A stretch of 64,000 nt of DNA from Bradyrhizobium guangzhouense (GTDB lineage Bacteria > Pseudomonadota > Alphaproteobacteria > Rhizobiales > Xanthobacteraceae). Below are positions 19,566 to 29,514 of this stretch, piece by piece. Below the pieces are notes generated by a model, which searched no databases, was not told the DNA's origin, and was given only the letters and a program-made list of their open reading frames with translations. The translations under genes and the position numbers were made by a program. Position 1 is the stretch's first letter; each line of letters begins with the position of its first letter. Location: the NCBI RefSeq assembly GCF_004114955.1, contig NZ_CP030053.1, positions 4,278,001-4,342,000 on the forward strand, written 5' to 3'.

Positions 19566-19681
19566 GTCATTGCGAGGAGCTCGTGACAAAATTGCGGAGC
19601 AATTTTGCACTGCAAGCGACGAAGCAATCCAGACTGTCTATGCGGAAAGATTCTGGATTGCTTCGCTACGCCCGCAATGAC
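19566..19681. repeat. Palindromic intergenic repeat, family B, inside the mmsA operon
   Basis: Outer arms gtcattgcgaggagct and cgcccgcaatgac, inner arms gaagcaatccagact and attctggattgcttc, plus a small hairpin aaaattgc/gcaatttt. It occupies most of the 153-base gap between mmsA and the acyl-CoA dehydrogenase gene and may reduce read-through or shape mRNA decay. Confidence 0.85.
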
Positions 19682-19697
19682 GGGCTGGACAACAGCC

Positions 19698-21194
<1,497 letters not shown>

Positions 21195-21294
21195 GGATGA
21201 TCTCCTTGAGGCCAGCCTGTTGGCTTTGACAAATCCTATCGACCTGCATTTATTGGGATTCAAGTCTGAGATAATGCACCATAGATGTGCGAAA

Positions 21295-22209
21295 ATGCTG
21301 GATCAAGGCGCTATCGACTGGGACGACTTTCGCTTCGTGCTGGCCATCGTGCGGGGCGGCTCGGTGTCGGCTGCGGCCAAACAGCTCGGGGTCGACCATG
21401 CCACCGTGATCCGGCGTGTGGACCGGCTGGAGAGGCACCTCTCGGCCAAGCTGTTTGACCGGCGCAAGACCGGCTACCTCCTCACCGAATCCGGTCAGCG
21501 GGTGGCCGACAGCGCCGAGGCGATGGAATCCACCATCGTCGCCAATCAGGAGCAGGTCGGCGGCTCCGTGGCGCGGCTGACGGGCACGGTACGGATTGGC
21601 GCGCCTGATGGCTTCGGCACCGCCTTCCTGGCGCCGAGGCTCGCCCCCTTCGTCGACCGCTATCCCGATCTCGATCTGCAACTTGTGGCCACCGCGCGGC
21701 TGTTCAGTCTCTCCAAACGCGAGGCCGACATCGCCATCAGCCTGACCATGCCGAAGGAAGGCCGCATCGTCGGCCGCAAGCTGCTCGACTACCGCCTCGG
21801 GCTTTATGCCGCCCCCGCCTATCTCGACCGCTTCCCAAGGATCGCCTCGCGGCAGGATCTGCCGCAGCACCGTTTCGTCGGCTACATCGAGGAACTGCTG
21901 TTCACGCCCGAGCTCGACTACCTGCCGCAGGTGTCGCCGCGCATCTCGGCCCGCTTCCGCAGCGCCAATCTGATCGCGCAGCTCAACGCCACGCTCTCAG
22001 GCTTCGGCATCGCCGTGCTGCCGCACTTCATGGCGAGCGATTATCCGCAGCTCATGGCGGTGCTGCCTGAGGAGGTTTCGATCACCAGGACGTTCTGGAT
22101 GCTGATGCACGCCGACAGCAAGGATCTCGCGCGGATCCGTGCGGTCGCGGACTACATCGGCGAGATCGTGGAGCGCGAGCGGGCGCTGTTTGCGGGGCGG
22201 ATTTCGTAG
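21295..22209 (+). CDS. LysR-family transcriptional regulator, divergent from mmsA
   Basis: 304-residue regulator with an N-terminal winged helix-turn-helix (about 5-65: FRFVLAIVRGGSVSAAAKQL and DHATVIRRVDRLERHL) and a C-terminal periplasmic-binding-like effector domain. The recognition helix reads VDHATVIRRVDRLE rather than the common TQPAVSRQIRRLE, which places it in the subgroup often annotated as divergent LysR regulators of dehydrogenases. An ATG at 21274 would add 7 residues. Being divergent from mmsA it probably controls that operon and itself, with the inducer likely a valine-pathway intermediate; this is inference from layout only. Confidence 0.88.
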   Translation: MLDQGAIDWDDFRFVLAIVRGGSVSAAAKQLGVDHATVIRRVDRLERHLSAKLFDRRKTGYLLTESGQRVADSAEAMESTIVANQEQVGGSVARLTGTVRIGAPDGFGTAFLAPRLAPFVDRYPDLDLQLVATARLFSLSKREADIAISLTMPKEGRIVGRKLLDYRLGLYAAPAYLDRFPRIASRQDLPQHRFVGYIEELLFTPELDYLPQVSPRISARFRSANLIAQLNATLSGFGIAVLPHFMASDYPQLMAVLPEEVSITRTFWMLMHADSKDLARIRAVADYIGEIVERERALFAGRIS

Positions 22210-22213
22210 GGGG

Positions 22214-22313
22214 GCAGCGAAGCGTAACCCACCGACTTCGTTCGGCGCTTGCTGAAGCATGGTGGGTTAGCCGCGCAGATGCGCTTTGCGCATCTGCGCG
22301 GCTAACCACCCTA
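22214..22313. repeat. Palindromic repeat, family D (taacccacc type) with a 20-bp perfect stem
   Basis: After the LysR stop, gtaacccaccgac and gtgggttag are inverted. Then 22265-22284 and 22288-22307 pair perfectly over 20 bp (ggttagccgcg... / ...cgcggctaacc) with only TTT in the loop. It lies between the converging LysR and TetR genes and probably also ends transcription. Related units are at 40915-41045. Confidence 0.85.
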
Positions 22314-22324
22314 CAGCACCTCGC

Positions 22325-22945
22325 CTAATTCTGCTTCGCCTTCTTCGCGGCCGCGACCTTCGGCTCGCGCTTCGTGCCCTCAAGCGCGCTGTCCCTGCCT
22401 ACCTTCAGCACCTCATCCGACAACTCACTGGAGCCGGCGATGCGCGCCAGCAGCATGGTGCCGGCCATCGTGGCCAGCGTGGCGATCGCCTGCTTGCGCG
22501 CGGCCTTGCGTGGGACGTTCGGGATGAAATCGGTCATCATCTCGACCATCTCGTCGAGCTTGCCGGCAAAAGCCTTTCGCGTCTTCGGGCTTTCGCGGGC
22601 GATCTCGGCGCCGAGCGCCGGGATCGAGCAGCCATGGCCGGGATTGTCACGGTGCAGCGCCGAAAGATAGTTGTCGACGATCTGGGCAAGCTGCTTCTCG
22701 GGCGCAACCTGATCGGACTGCTTGCGCCAGTGCTCCATCGAGCGGTCCATGGCGTAGGCAAAGGCCTCGATCACGAGCGCCTCGCGCGAATCGAAATGCG
22801 CGTAGAAACCGCCATGCGTGAGGCCCGCCTCCTTCATGAGGTCGGCAACGCCGATGCCGTGGGCGCCCTTTTCGCGCAGCCGCACCGACGCCTTCCTTAC
22901 GATGCGGTCGTGGGTTTCCTGCTTGTGTTCCCGAGAATAGCGCAT
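22325..22945 (-). CDS. TetR/AcrR-family transcriptional regulator
   Basis: 206-residue repressor-type protein. N-terminal HTH: DRIVRKASVRLREKGAHGIG, then VADLMKEAGLTHGGFYAHF, a textbook TetR recognition helix region (GLTHGGFYAHFDSREAL). The ligand domain contains GHGCSIPALGAEIAR, seen in the AcrR/NemR-like subgroup, and the C-terminus is Lys-rich. It sits next to the thioesterase/crotonase/thiolase genes and could be the factor that binds the paired 16-bp inverted repeats at 23558 and 25970, though no copy is visible in its own promoter. Confidence 0.9.
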   Translation of the reverse strand: MRYSREHKQETHDRIVRKASVRLREKGAHGIGVADLMKEAGLTHGGFYAHFDSREALVIEAFAYAMDRSMEHWRKQSDQVAPEKQLAQIVDNYLSALHRDNPGHGCSIPALGAEIARESPKTRKAFAGKLDEMVEMMTDFIPNVPRKAARKQAIATLATMAGTMLLARIAGSSELSDEVLKVGRDSALEGTKREPKVAAAKKAKQN

Positions 22946-23004
22946 GCAGCTCTCATTGGATGTCGGAGGTCATCTCATAGCACGGATCCCGGCCGAGCGG
23001 CGCA

Positions 23005-23544
23005 TTAATTCCCGGTAGGGATGTTGCCAATCATGGAAAAGGTTGCAGTTGCATGGACCGCGAGTGCCCCTTTACCGTCGTGCACAAACCCTTCGGTATA
23101 GCTGGTCCGGCGCCCGAGCTTGATGATCTTGCCTTCGGCCGAGATCAGCCCTGACAGGACCGAGAGCGGCCGCAGGAAGGTCATCTTCAGGTCAAGCGTC
23201 ACCGACGACTGCCCGGCCTCCAGCTGCGTCGAAATCGCGCAACCCATCGCCGTGTCGAGCAGCGCGGCCGCGGTCGCCCCATGCAGAAGGCCGATGGTAT
23301 TTTCGAGATCCTCGCGCGGCTCCAGTTCCATCACGATCCGCCCTGGTTCGACCACGGCCATGACGAAACCGATCAACTTGGCGAAGGGCGGCGGCGGCAG
23401 CCGGCCATCGCGGATGCCGAGCATCGCGTCCATGCCTGACAGGCCCATGGCCACTCTCGCGACCGGCGCCGGAACCTGCCAGTCGACCACGCGCTCGCGA
23501 CGCTGCTCTGACGAAAATAGATCGGGTCGAGCGGATTCGGCCAT
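23005..23544 (-). CDS. PaaI-family thioesterase (hotdog fold)
   Basis: 179-residue acyl-CoA thioesterase-like protein. The 4HBT/PaaI core shows NTIGLLHGATAAALLDTAMG (about 86-105; H-G-x-x-x-A-x-x-D of the family, where Asp is catalytic) and TLDLKMTFLRPL with a later AEGKIIKLGRRTSYTEGFV. Likely hydrolyses a small aromatic or acyl-CoA thioester in the cytosol. A strong inverted repeat lies 14-29 bases upstream of the start, so expression is probably repressor controlled. Divergent from the crotonase gene at 23696. Confidence 0.88.
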   Translation of the reverse strand: MAESARPDLFSSEQRRERVVDWQVPAPVARVAMGLSGMDAMLGIRDGRLPPPPFAKLIGFVMAVVEPGRIVMELEPREDLENTIGLLHGATAAALLDTAMGCAISTQLEAGQSSVTLDLKMTFLRPLSVLSGLISAEGKIIKLGRRTSYTEGFVHDGKGALAVHATATFSMIGNIPTGN

Positions 23545-23557
23545 GGGTCGCCTCTTA

Positions 23558-23573
23558 TATGATACCCATCATA
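23558..23573. promoter_or_regulatory. Operator-like inverted repeat TATGAT-N4-ATCATA
   Basis: TATGATACCCATCATA is a perfect 6-4-6 inverted repeat in the gap between the divergent thioesterase and crotonase genes. It matches a site at 25970 in 13 of 16 positions. Likely bound by a dimeric regulator, the adjacent TetR protein being the nearest candidate. Confidence 0.6.
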
Positions 23574-23695
23574 CTACGCCGTGGACTTCGGGCTGGCAAC
23601 TCCGTCCCCTTCTGCTTGACAAGCGAGCCGTTTCGGCCCGGAAGTAATCTCGACGGTCGCGCCTCGCGCCGGTCCACAAAGCTTCGAGACATCAG

Positions 23696-24466
23696 ATGGA
23701 AATGCTCAACAACCACTGCGGCGTAACGCGCGATGCGCGCGGCGTCGCCCATGTCGCAATCTGCAACGCCGGCTCGCTGAACATTCTGGGCTCGCCCGTG
23801 ACCGACGCGGTCCGCGAAGGGCTGCAAACGCTCGCCACTGATCGCGGCATCCGCGTCGTGGTGCTACGCGGCCAAAGCGAGAAGAGCATGATCGGCGGCG
23901 CCGACATCAAGGAAATGGCGAAGCTCGACCAGAAGTCCGCGGAAGCCTTCATCAGCCGCTTACGCGATCTCTGCGAGGCGGTGCGGCAATTCCCTGCCCC
24001 CATGATCGCGCGCATGCCCGGATGGTGCCTCGGCGGCGGGCTCGAGGTCGCAGCCGCCTGCGATTTCCGGATAGCCGCGCATGATGCGCATTTCGGCATG
24101 CCGGAGGTCCGGGTCGGCATTCCCTCGGTGATCCACGCGGCACTGTTGCCGCGCCTGATCGGCTGGGCCCGCGCGCGCTGGCTGGTGATGACGGCGGAGA
24201 ACATCGATGCGCCGACGGCGCTGTCCTGGGGCCTTGTCGACAAGGTTGCACCGGCCGGCGGCCTGGATGCCGAGGTCGAGCACCTGGTGACGGCGCTGCT
24301 CGCATGCGGCCCCGAGGCGTTGCGCTCGCAGAAGGCGCTGCTGCGGCAGTGGGAGGAATTGCCGCTGACGGAGTCGGTGAACCTCAGCGTCAAGGTGTTC
24401 GGCGAATCGTTCCTGACGGACGAGCCGACGCGGCTGATGAGCGCGTTCGTGAACAGAAAGCGATAG
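23696..24466 (+). CDS. Enoyl-CoA hydratase/isomerase family protein (crotonase)
   Basis: 256-residue crotonase. Oxyanion-hole segment IGGADIKEM (66-74) and CLGGGLEVAAACDF (111-124). Both catalytic glutamates of true enoyl-CoA hydratases are kept with correct 20-residue spacing: E117 in GGGLEV and E137 in FGMPEV. So hydration of a 2-enoyl-CoA is plausible. An alternative start two codons later (MLNNHCG) cannot be excluded. Its neighbours are a thioesterase (divergent) and, beyond the insertion sequence, a thiolase, consistent with a small beta-oxidation set. Confidence 0.9.
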   Translation: MEMLNNHCGVTRDARGVAHVAICNAGSLNILGSPVTDAVREGLQTLATDRGIRVVVLRGQSEKSMIGGADIKEMAKLDQKSAEAFISRLRDLCEAVRQFPAPMIARMPGWCLGGGLEVAAACDFRIAAHDAHFGMPEVRVGIPSVIHAALLPRLIGWARARWLVMTAENIDAPTALSWGLVDKVAPAGGLDAEVEHLVTALLACGPEALRSQKALLRQWEELPLTESVNLSVKVFGESFLTDEPTRLMSAFVNRKR

Positions 24467-24485
24467 CGCCTGCTCCAAAGACGGT

Positions 24486-24504
24486 GTCATGCCCCGGCTC
24501 GACC
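24486..24504. repeat. Left part of palindromic repeat (family C) split by the insertion sequence
   Basis: gtcatgccccggctcgacc. Joined to the right part at 25777 with one copy of the duplicated 9 bases removed, it restores TGCCCCGG-ctcga-CCGGGGCA, a perfect stem, and the overall gtcat...atgac layout of the copy at 7148. Confidence 0.85.
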
Positions 24505-25776
24505 CACGGGTGTCCGGTTCATTGGAAGTATAGTCCAAGGTTCAACTGGTTTTGGTTGATAGGGACGGACTGCAGAGGTTCGAGCAAGTTGTTGATCGGA
24601 CGTCTGTGCATGAGATTGGTGCGGACGAGCCGGGCAAATTCGAGGGGACTGTGTACCGCTTTTTGAGCGAGCTGGGCCATGCGCAGGAGGAGAAACGCGA
24701 TCAGGGCGATGGCGATCTGAATGCGGACTGCGTTCTCGGAGACGCCGATAAAATGCCTGATTCGAAGCGTCTGCTTGACCCAGCGGAAGAACAATTCGAT
24801 CTGCCAGCGCTGTTTGTAGAGCTCGGCGATCTCTTCTGCCGACGCGTCGAGATCATTGGTCACGATACGCAACTGCTTGCCGCTCTCAATGACGACGCAG
24901 ATCTCCCTGACCGGAACTTGCAGCGGATTCTTGCGGCTGTTGGCGAGGCGGGCCGGCAAGTGACCGATCCGGTCGCTCACAATATTGCTGTTCTTGGAGA
25001 CGTGGTTCTCCCTTATCACGTCGAGCGGAGTGTTCTTCTTCAACCGCGTCACGAAGCGGCAGCCGGCCTCATCGAGCTTCGCCCACCAGCCATAATCGTA
25101 GTAACCGAGGTCGTAGACGTAGGTTGCGCCCAGCTCAATCGGCATGGCCTTCGCAGCCGTGATGTCGTTGACGTTGGCTGGCGTCACCGCAAAGTAAACC
25201 GGCCGATCGGCATTCGGATCGTAGACGATATGCGCCTTGGCCCCGAACACATCGGCCGAAAATGTCGCCCAGCTCTCGCTCAGGCTGGAGAGCCTAATAC
25301 TGGTAGAATCAATCAGGCGGACCGCATCCGCGGTTGCCCGCCGCAGCCCGCGATGCGCCTGCGGCAGCATCTGTGCGAACAGCTCGCTGAACACCTGCCA
25401 AGGTCGCTGCGAGTTGGCGTCCGACATCGTCGAGCGCTTCACCGGCGCCGCCCCCACGTGATAAAGCCGCGTCTCGTGGCTTGCCATCCCAGTCACGATC
25501 TCCCGCAGGCTCGTCGAGCCGCTCAATTGCCCATACAGCAGTGCAATAAAGTGGCGCTTCGTCGTCAACTTGCGCACCAATCGATCGGCCCCGTACTTCT
25601 CCACGACCTGTTCGAACTTAGACCAAGGGATTTGCTTCGTTAGACTGTGAAATACGCTATTCTGATGCCGCATGGCGTGGACTTCCTTCCGTGTCTCGAA
25701 CGTGTGCGAAGCGCTCGAAACACAGAAGAATCCCCGTCATGCACCCTGTCCACAACAATCGAACCGGACACCCGTG
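24505..25776. mobile_element. Complete IS4-family insertion sequence, 1272 bp
   Basis: Terminal 16-bp perfect inverted repeats, CACGGGTGTCCGGTTC at 24505-24520 and its reverse complement at 25761-25776, enclose one full transposase gene on the minus strand. A 9-bp target duplication GGCTCGACC flanks it (24496-24504 and 25777-25785). Removing the element plus one duplicate restores an intact palindromic repeat, so the boundaries are exact and the insertion is recent by the absence of decay. Family assignment rests on the transposase; 9-bp duplications fall within the range reported for IS4-family subgroups. Confidence 0.93.
24519..25673 (-). CDS. IS4-family transposase (DUF4372 + DDE domain)
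   Basis: 384 residues, uninterrupted. The N-terminal 75 residues (MRHQNSVFHSLTKQIPWSKF ... LTTKRHFIALLYGQLSGSTS) match the DUF4372 region that precedes the DDE_Tnp_1 catalytic domain in this IS4 subgroup. Candidate catalytic acids are D in RLIDSTSIRL, D in YVYDLGYYDY, and E in the Y-x2-R-W-x-I-E-L-F-F signature (YKQRWQIELFFRWVKQ), the YREK-like box of IS4. The stop codon overlaps the inner edge of the left inverted repeat. Base use is visibly less GC-rich than in the neighbours. Confidence 0.95.
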   Translation of the reverse strand: MRHQNSVFHSLTKQIPWSKFEQVVEKYGADRLVRKLTTKRHFIALLYGQLSGSTSLREIVTGMASHETRLYHVGAAPVKRSTMSDANSQRPWQVFSELFAQMLPQAHRGLRRATADAVRLIDSTSIRLSSLSESWATFSADVFGAKAHIVYDPNADRPVYFAVTPANVNDITAAKAMPIELGATYVYDLGYYDYGWWAKLDEAGCRFVTRLKKNTPLDVIRENHVSKNSNIVSDRIGHLPARLANSRKNPLQVPVREICVVIESGKQLRIVTNDLDASAEEIAELYKQRWQIELFFRWVKQTLRIRHFIGVSENAVRIQIAIALIAFLLLRMAQLAQKAVHSPLEFARLVRTNLMHRRPINNLLEPLQSVPINQNQLNLGLYFQ

Positions 25777-25868
25777 GGCTCGACCGGGGCATCCAGTACG
25801 CCGCGACTGCTCGGTTCTAGCAGCGCGGCCTCTGGAATACTGGATCACCCGCTTTCGCGGGTGATGAC
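25777..25868. repeat. Right part of palindromic repeat (family C) after the insertion sequence
   Basis: From the duplicated GGCTCGACC through ggggcatccagtacgcc to actggatcacccgctttcgc and the terminal gtgatgac. Arms atccagta and tactggat pair, as in the copy at 7148-7247. From its end to the thiolase start (25869-26011) I see no gene, only the promoter region with an operator-like site. Confidence 0.8.
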
Positions 25869-25969
25869 AGTGTGCCGTGGCACCACCTCCTCGAATCGAA
25901 CGACAAGAGCTCATCCGACCCACGACATTTTCTCATGCCGGGCGCGGTTGCATTTTTTGCGCCGCATCA

Positions 25970-25985
25970 TATGATGACCATAATA
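25970..25985. promoter_or_regulatory. Operator-like inverted repeat TATGAT-N4-ATAATA
   Basis: TATGATGACCATAATA, one mismatch between the arms, 26 bases before the thiolase ATG. It is the near twin of the site at 23558 before the thioesterase. It partly overlaps a second perfect palindrome CATCATATGATG (25965-25976). The local A/T-richness stands out from the GC-rich surroundings. Confidence 0.55.
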
Positions 25986-26011
25986 TTACACATCACACAG
26001 GGAGTTCCGTC

Positions 26012-27208
<1,197 letters not shown>

Positions 27209-27228
27209 CTCGCGACGTCCGAAATTGA

Positions 27229-27260
27229 GGGAAGTCTGGCATTTCAGACTTCCCGTTTTC
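27229..27260 (+). terminator. Rho-independent terminator after thiolase
   Basis: GGGAAGTCTG-gcattt-CAGACTTCCC: perfect 10-bp stem, 6-base loop, followed by GTTTTC. It begins 21 bases after the thiolase stop. Confidence 0.85.
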
Positions 27261-27313
27261 GTGTCAGGCTGCAACAATGACGCGGGTCCTCCGAACCCGC
27301 CAACCTGGGTTAA

Positions 27314-28615
27314 ATGGCAATGATTTCGAACTGGCTCTCGGCCGCGCTTGGCCGTCGCAACATCCATTACGGCTGGGTGATGGTCGGCGTGACCTTCTTC
27401 GCCGCGCTGATCAGCGCCGGCACGGTCGGCGCGCCCGGCGTGTTCATCGTGCCGCTTCAGAAAGAGTTCGGCTGGAGCACGGCAGAGATCTCCTCGGCGC
27501 TCTCGATCCGCTTCATCCTGTTCGGCCTGATGGCGCCGTTTGCGGCGGCGTTGCTGAACCGCTACGGCCTGCGCAATGTCACGCTGACCGCTCAGCTGAT
27601 CGTGGTTTCGGCGCTCGTGCTCTCGCTCGGCATGACGCAGGTCTGGCAGCTCGTGGTGCTGTGGGGCGTGGTGATCGGCATCGGCACCGGCATGACCGCG
27701 CTGGTGCTGGGCGCGACCATCGCGACGCGCTGGTTCGCGGCGCGTCGCGGCCTCGTCATCGGCATCATGACCGCGAGTGTCGCCACCGGCCAACTCGTGT
27801 TCCTGCCGCTGCTGGCAAGCCTGACCGAGCGTTTCGGCTGGCGGCTGGCGCTCGGCTTCGTCTGCATCATGCTTGGCGTTTCCGCGATCGCGGTCATGCT
27901 CATCATGCGCGACCGCCCGAGCGACATGGGCCTGCGTCCCTTCGGCGACGAGGGCACCGAGCCCCTGCCCGCGCCGCCCGTGAACCACGGTTCGATCACG
28001 TCGGTGGCGCTCGGCACGCTGCGCGATGCCTCGAAGTCGAGCGCGTTCTGGATCCTATTTGCGACCTTCTTCGTCTGCGGCGCCTCGACCAACGGTCTCG
28101 TGCAGGTGCACCTGATCCCGATGTGCCTGGATTTCGGCATTCCGCAGGTGCAGGCGGCGAGTCTCTTGGCGGCGATGGGCATCTTCGACTTCTTCGGCAC
28201 CATCATGTCCGGCTGGCTGTCGGACCGCTATGACAATCGCTTCCTGCTGTTCTGGTATTACGGCCTGCGCGGGCTCTCGCTGATCTTCCTGCCCTTCAGC
28301 GATTTCTCGTTCTATGGCCTGTCGATCTTCGCGATGTTCTACGGCCTCGACTGGATCGCGACCGTGCCGCCGACGGTGCGCCTCACCGCGCAGAAGTTCG
28401 GCCCCGAACGCGCCAATCTGGTGTTCGGCTGGATCTTCGCCGGCCATCAGCTCGGCGCCGGCACAGCCGCCTTCGGCGCCGGCCTGTCGCGGACGCTGCT
28501 CCAGAGCTACCTCCCAGCCTTCTTCGTCGCCGGTGCGCTCTGCGTGTTCGCTTCGCTGATCGTACTGGCGCTGTCGCGGCAACCGAAGCCGCAGGCAAAA
28601 CCTGCAATGGCTTAA
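27314..28615 (+). CDS. MFS transporter, monocarboxylate/oxalate-formate (MCT/OFA-like) type
   Basis: 433-residue inner-membrane permease with about 12 helices. The N-terminus NIHYGWVMVGVTFFAALISA and VFIVPLQKEFGWSTAEISSA are characteristic of the MCT/OFA branch of the MFS, which moves small carboxylates. The loop GWLSDRYDNRFLLFWYYGL is motif A. It probably imports or exports an organic acid linked to the CoA pathways nearby. The ATG at 27314 directly follows a 12-base palindrome AACCTGGGTTAA. The terminator upstream suggests its own promoter in the 105-base gap. Confidence 0.85.
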   Translation: MAMISNWLSAALGRRNIHYGWVMVGVTFFAALISAGTVGAPGVFIVPLQKEFGWSTAEISSALSIRFILFGLMAPFAAALLNRYGLRNVTLTAQLIVVSALVLSLGMTQVWQLVVLWGVVIGIGTGMTALVLGATIATRWFAARRGLVIGIMTASVATGQLVFLPLLASLTERFGWRLALGFVCIMLGVSAIAVMLIMRDRPSDMGLRPFGDEGTEPLPAPPVNHGSITSVALGTLRDASKSSAFWILFATFFVCGASTNGLVQVHLIPMCLDFGIPQVQAASLLAAMGIFDFFGTIMSGWLSDRYDNRFLLFWYYGLRGLSLIFLPFSDFSFYGLSIFAMFYGLDWIATVPPTVRLTAQKFGPERANLVFGWIFAGHQLGAGTAAFGAGLSRTLLQSYLPAFFVAGALCVFASLIVLALSRQPKPQAKPAMA

Positions 28616-28627
28616 GCGACGCGCGTG

Positions 28628-28653
28628 ACTGGGCCGGTATCAGCCGGCCCAGT
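28628..28653 (+). terminator. Hairpin after MFS gene
   Basis: ACTGGGCCGG-tatcag-CCGGCCCAGT: perfect 10-bp stem 12 bases after the stop codon, no T-run. Likely terminator. The remaining 220 bases to the cytochrome gene show nothing I can name. Confidence 0.6.
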
Positions 28654-28877
28654 CCCTACTCCGCGGCGGGCCCCGGCGCAGCCCTCGCACGAGGACGCCG
28701 GGCGAACGCTGAAACGACGCGACTGGATCATCTCCGGCGCTCACAGCTGGGCATGAATCCACAGGAGTCCGGAACGTTCGCGGGCTCATGCCGCAAGTGG
28801 GTCTTGATGTGCATCAAACGATCGGGGAACATAGCAGGTAGGAATTGAGGCCTTGCTAGCCGGCGTCGGAGCGCGAC

Positions 28878-29327
28878 ATGGAAAAACATAGCCTTAAGTG
28901 TTTGATTATTGCCGGTCTTACCGCTGGCTTCGCGGCCGCGGCCCAGGCTGACGACATTGACATCGGTAAGTCAGAGTTTCAGTCGTCCTGCGCGAGCTGT
29001 CATGGTGCGGATGCGAAGGGCAACGGGCCGGTCAGCGACCAGCTGAAGGTATCGCCCGCCGATTTGACGATGCTGTCCAAGAACAACAACGGCGTGTTTC
29101 CCGCGGACGCCATTTATAAAACCATCGATGGAACGAAAGCAGTTCCCGCTCACGGCTCTCGTGAAATGCCGATTTGGGGCGAGCGATTCAATCCCATCGT
29201 CAACCTGCCTCACTATGTTGATCCGTCCTATTGGGAAAAGGCCGGGCCGGATCAAAAGCCTGAGGTCGTCGTGCGAAAGCGCATCCTCTCTGTCGTCGAT
29301 TATCTCAGCCGAATTCAGCAAAAATAG
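28878..29327 (+). CDS. Periplasmic monohaem c-type cytochrome
   Basis: 149 residues with a cleavable Sec signal peptide (CLIIAGLTAGFAAAAQADD, cut likely after AQA). The mature protein has one haem motif CASCH (about 38-42) and a probable Met sixth ligand in SREMPIWGERF (about 96-106), the class I layout. It should shuttle electrons in the periplasm. No dedicated oxidase or dehydrogenase is adjacent on this strand except the FAD-linked 2-hydroxyacid dehydrogenase downstream, and that link is only positional. Base composition is slightly less GC-biased than neighbours. Confidence 0.88.
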   Translation: MEKHSLKCLIIAGLTAGFAAAAQADDIDIGKSEFQSSCASCHGADAKGNGPVSDQLKVSPADLTMLSKNNNGVFPADAIYKTIDGTKAVPAHGSREMPIWGERFNPIVNLPHYVDPSYWEKAGPDQKPEVVVRKRILSVVDYLSRIQQK

Positions 29328-29514
29328 CAGCCGACAAGCATCGAGATGACCTGCCGTTCGCGCCGGGGCGCCCTCCAGAGCGGCCGCCGGTCATTGCCGG
29401 CCACGGCCTGATCAGGGACAGATTGCCGTTAGACTTCGCGGCCCAAACGTGGACAATACGACCTCAAGCGCTTCGCGCGCGCAGTGCACACCAAGATGCG
29501 CCAGAGGAAACAAG

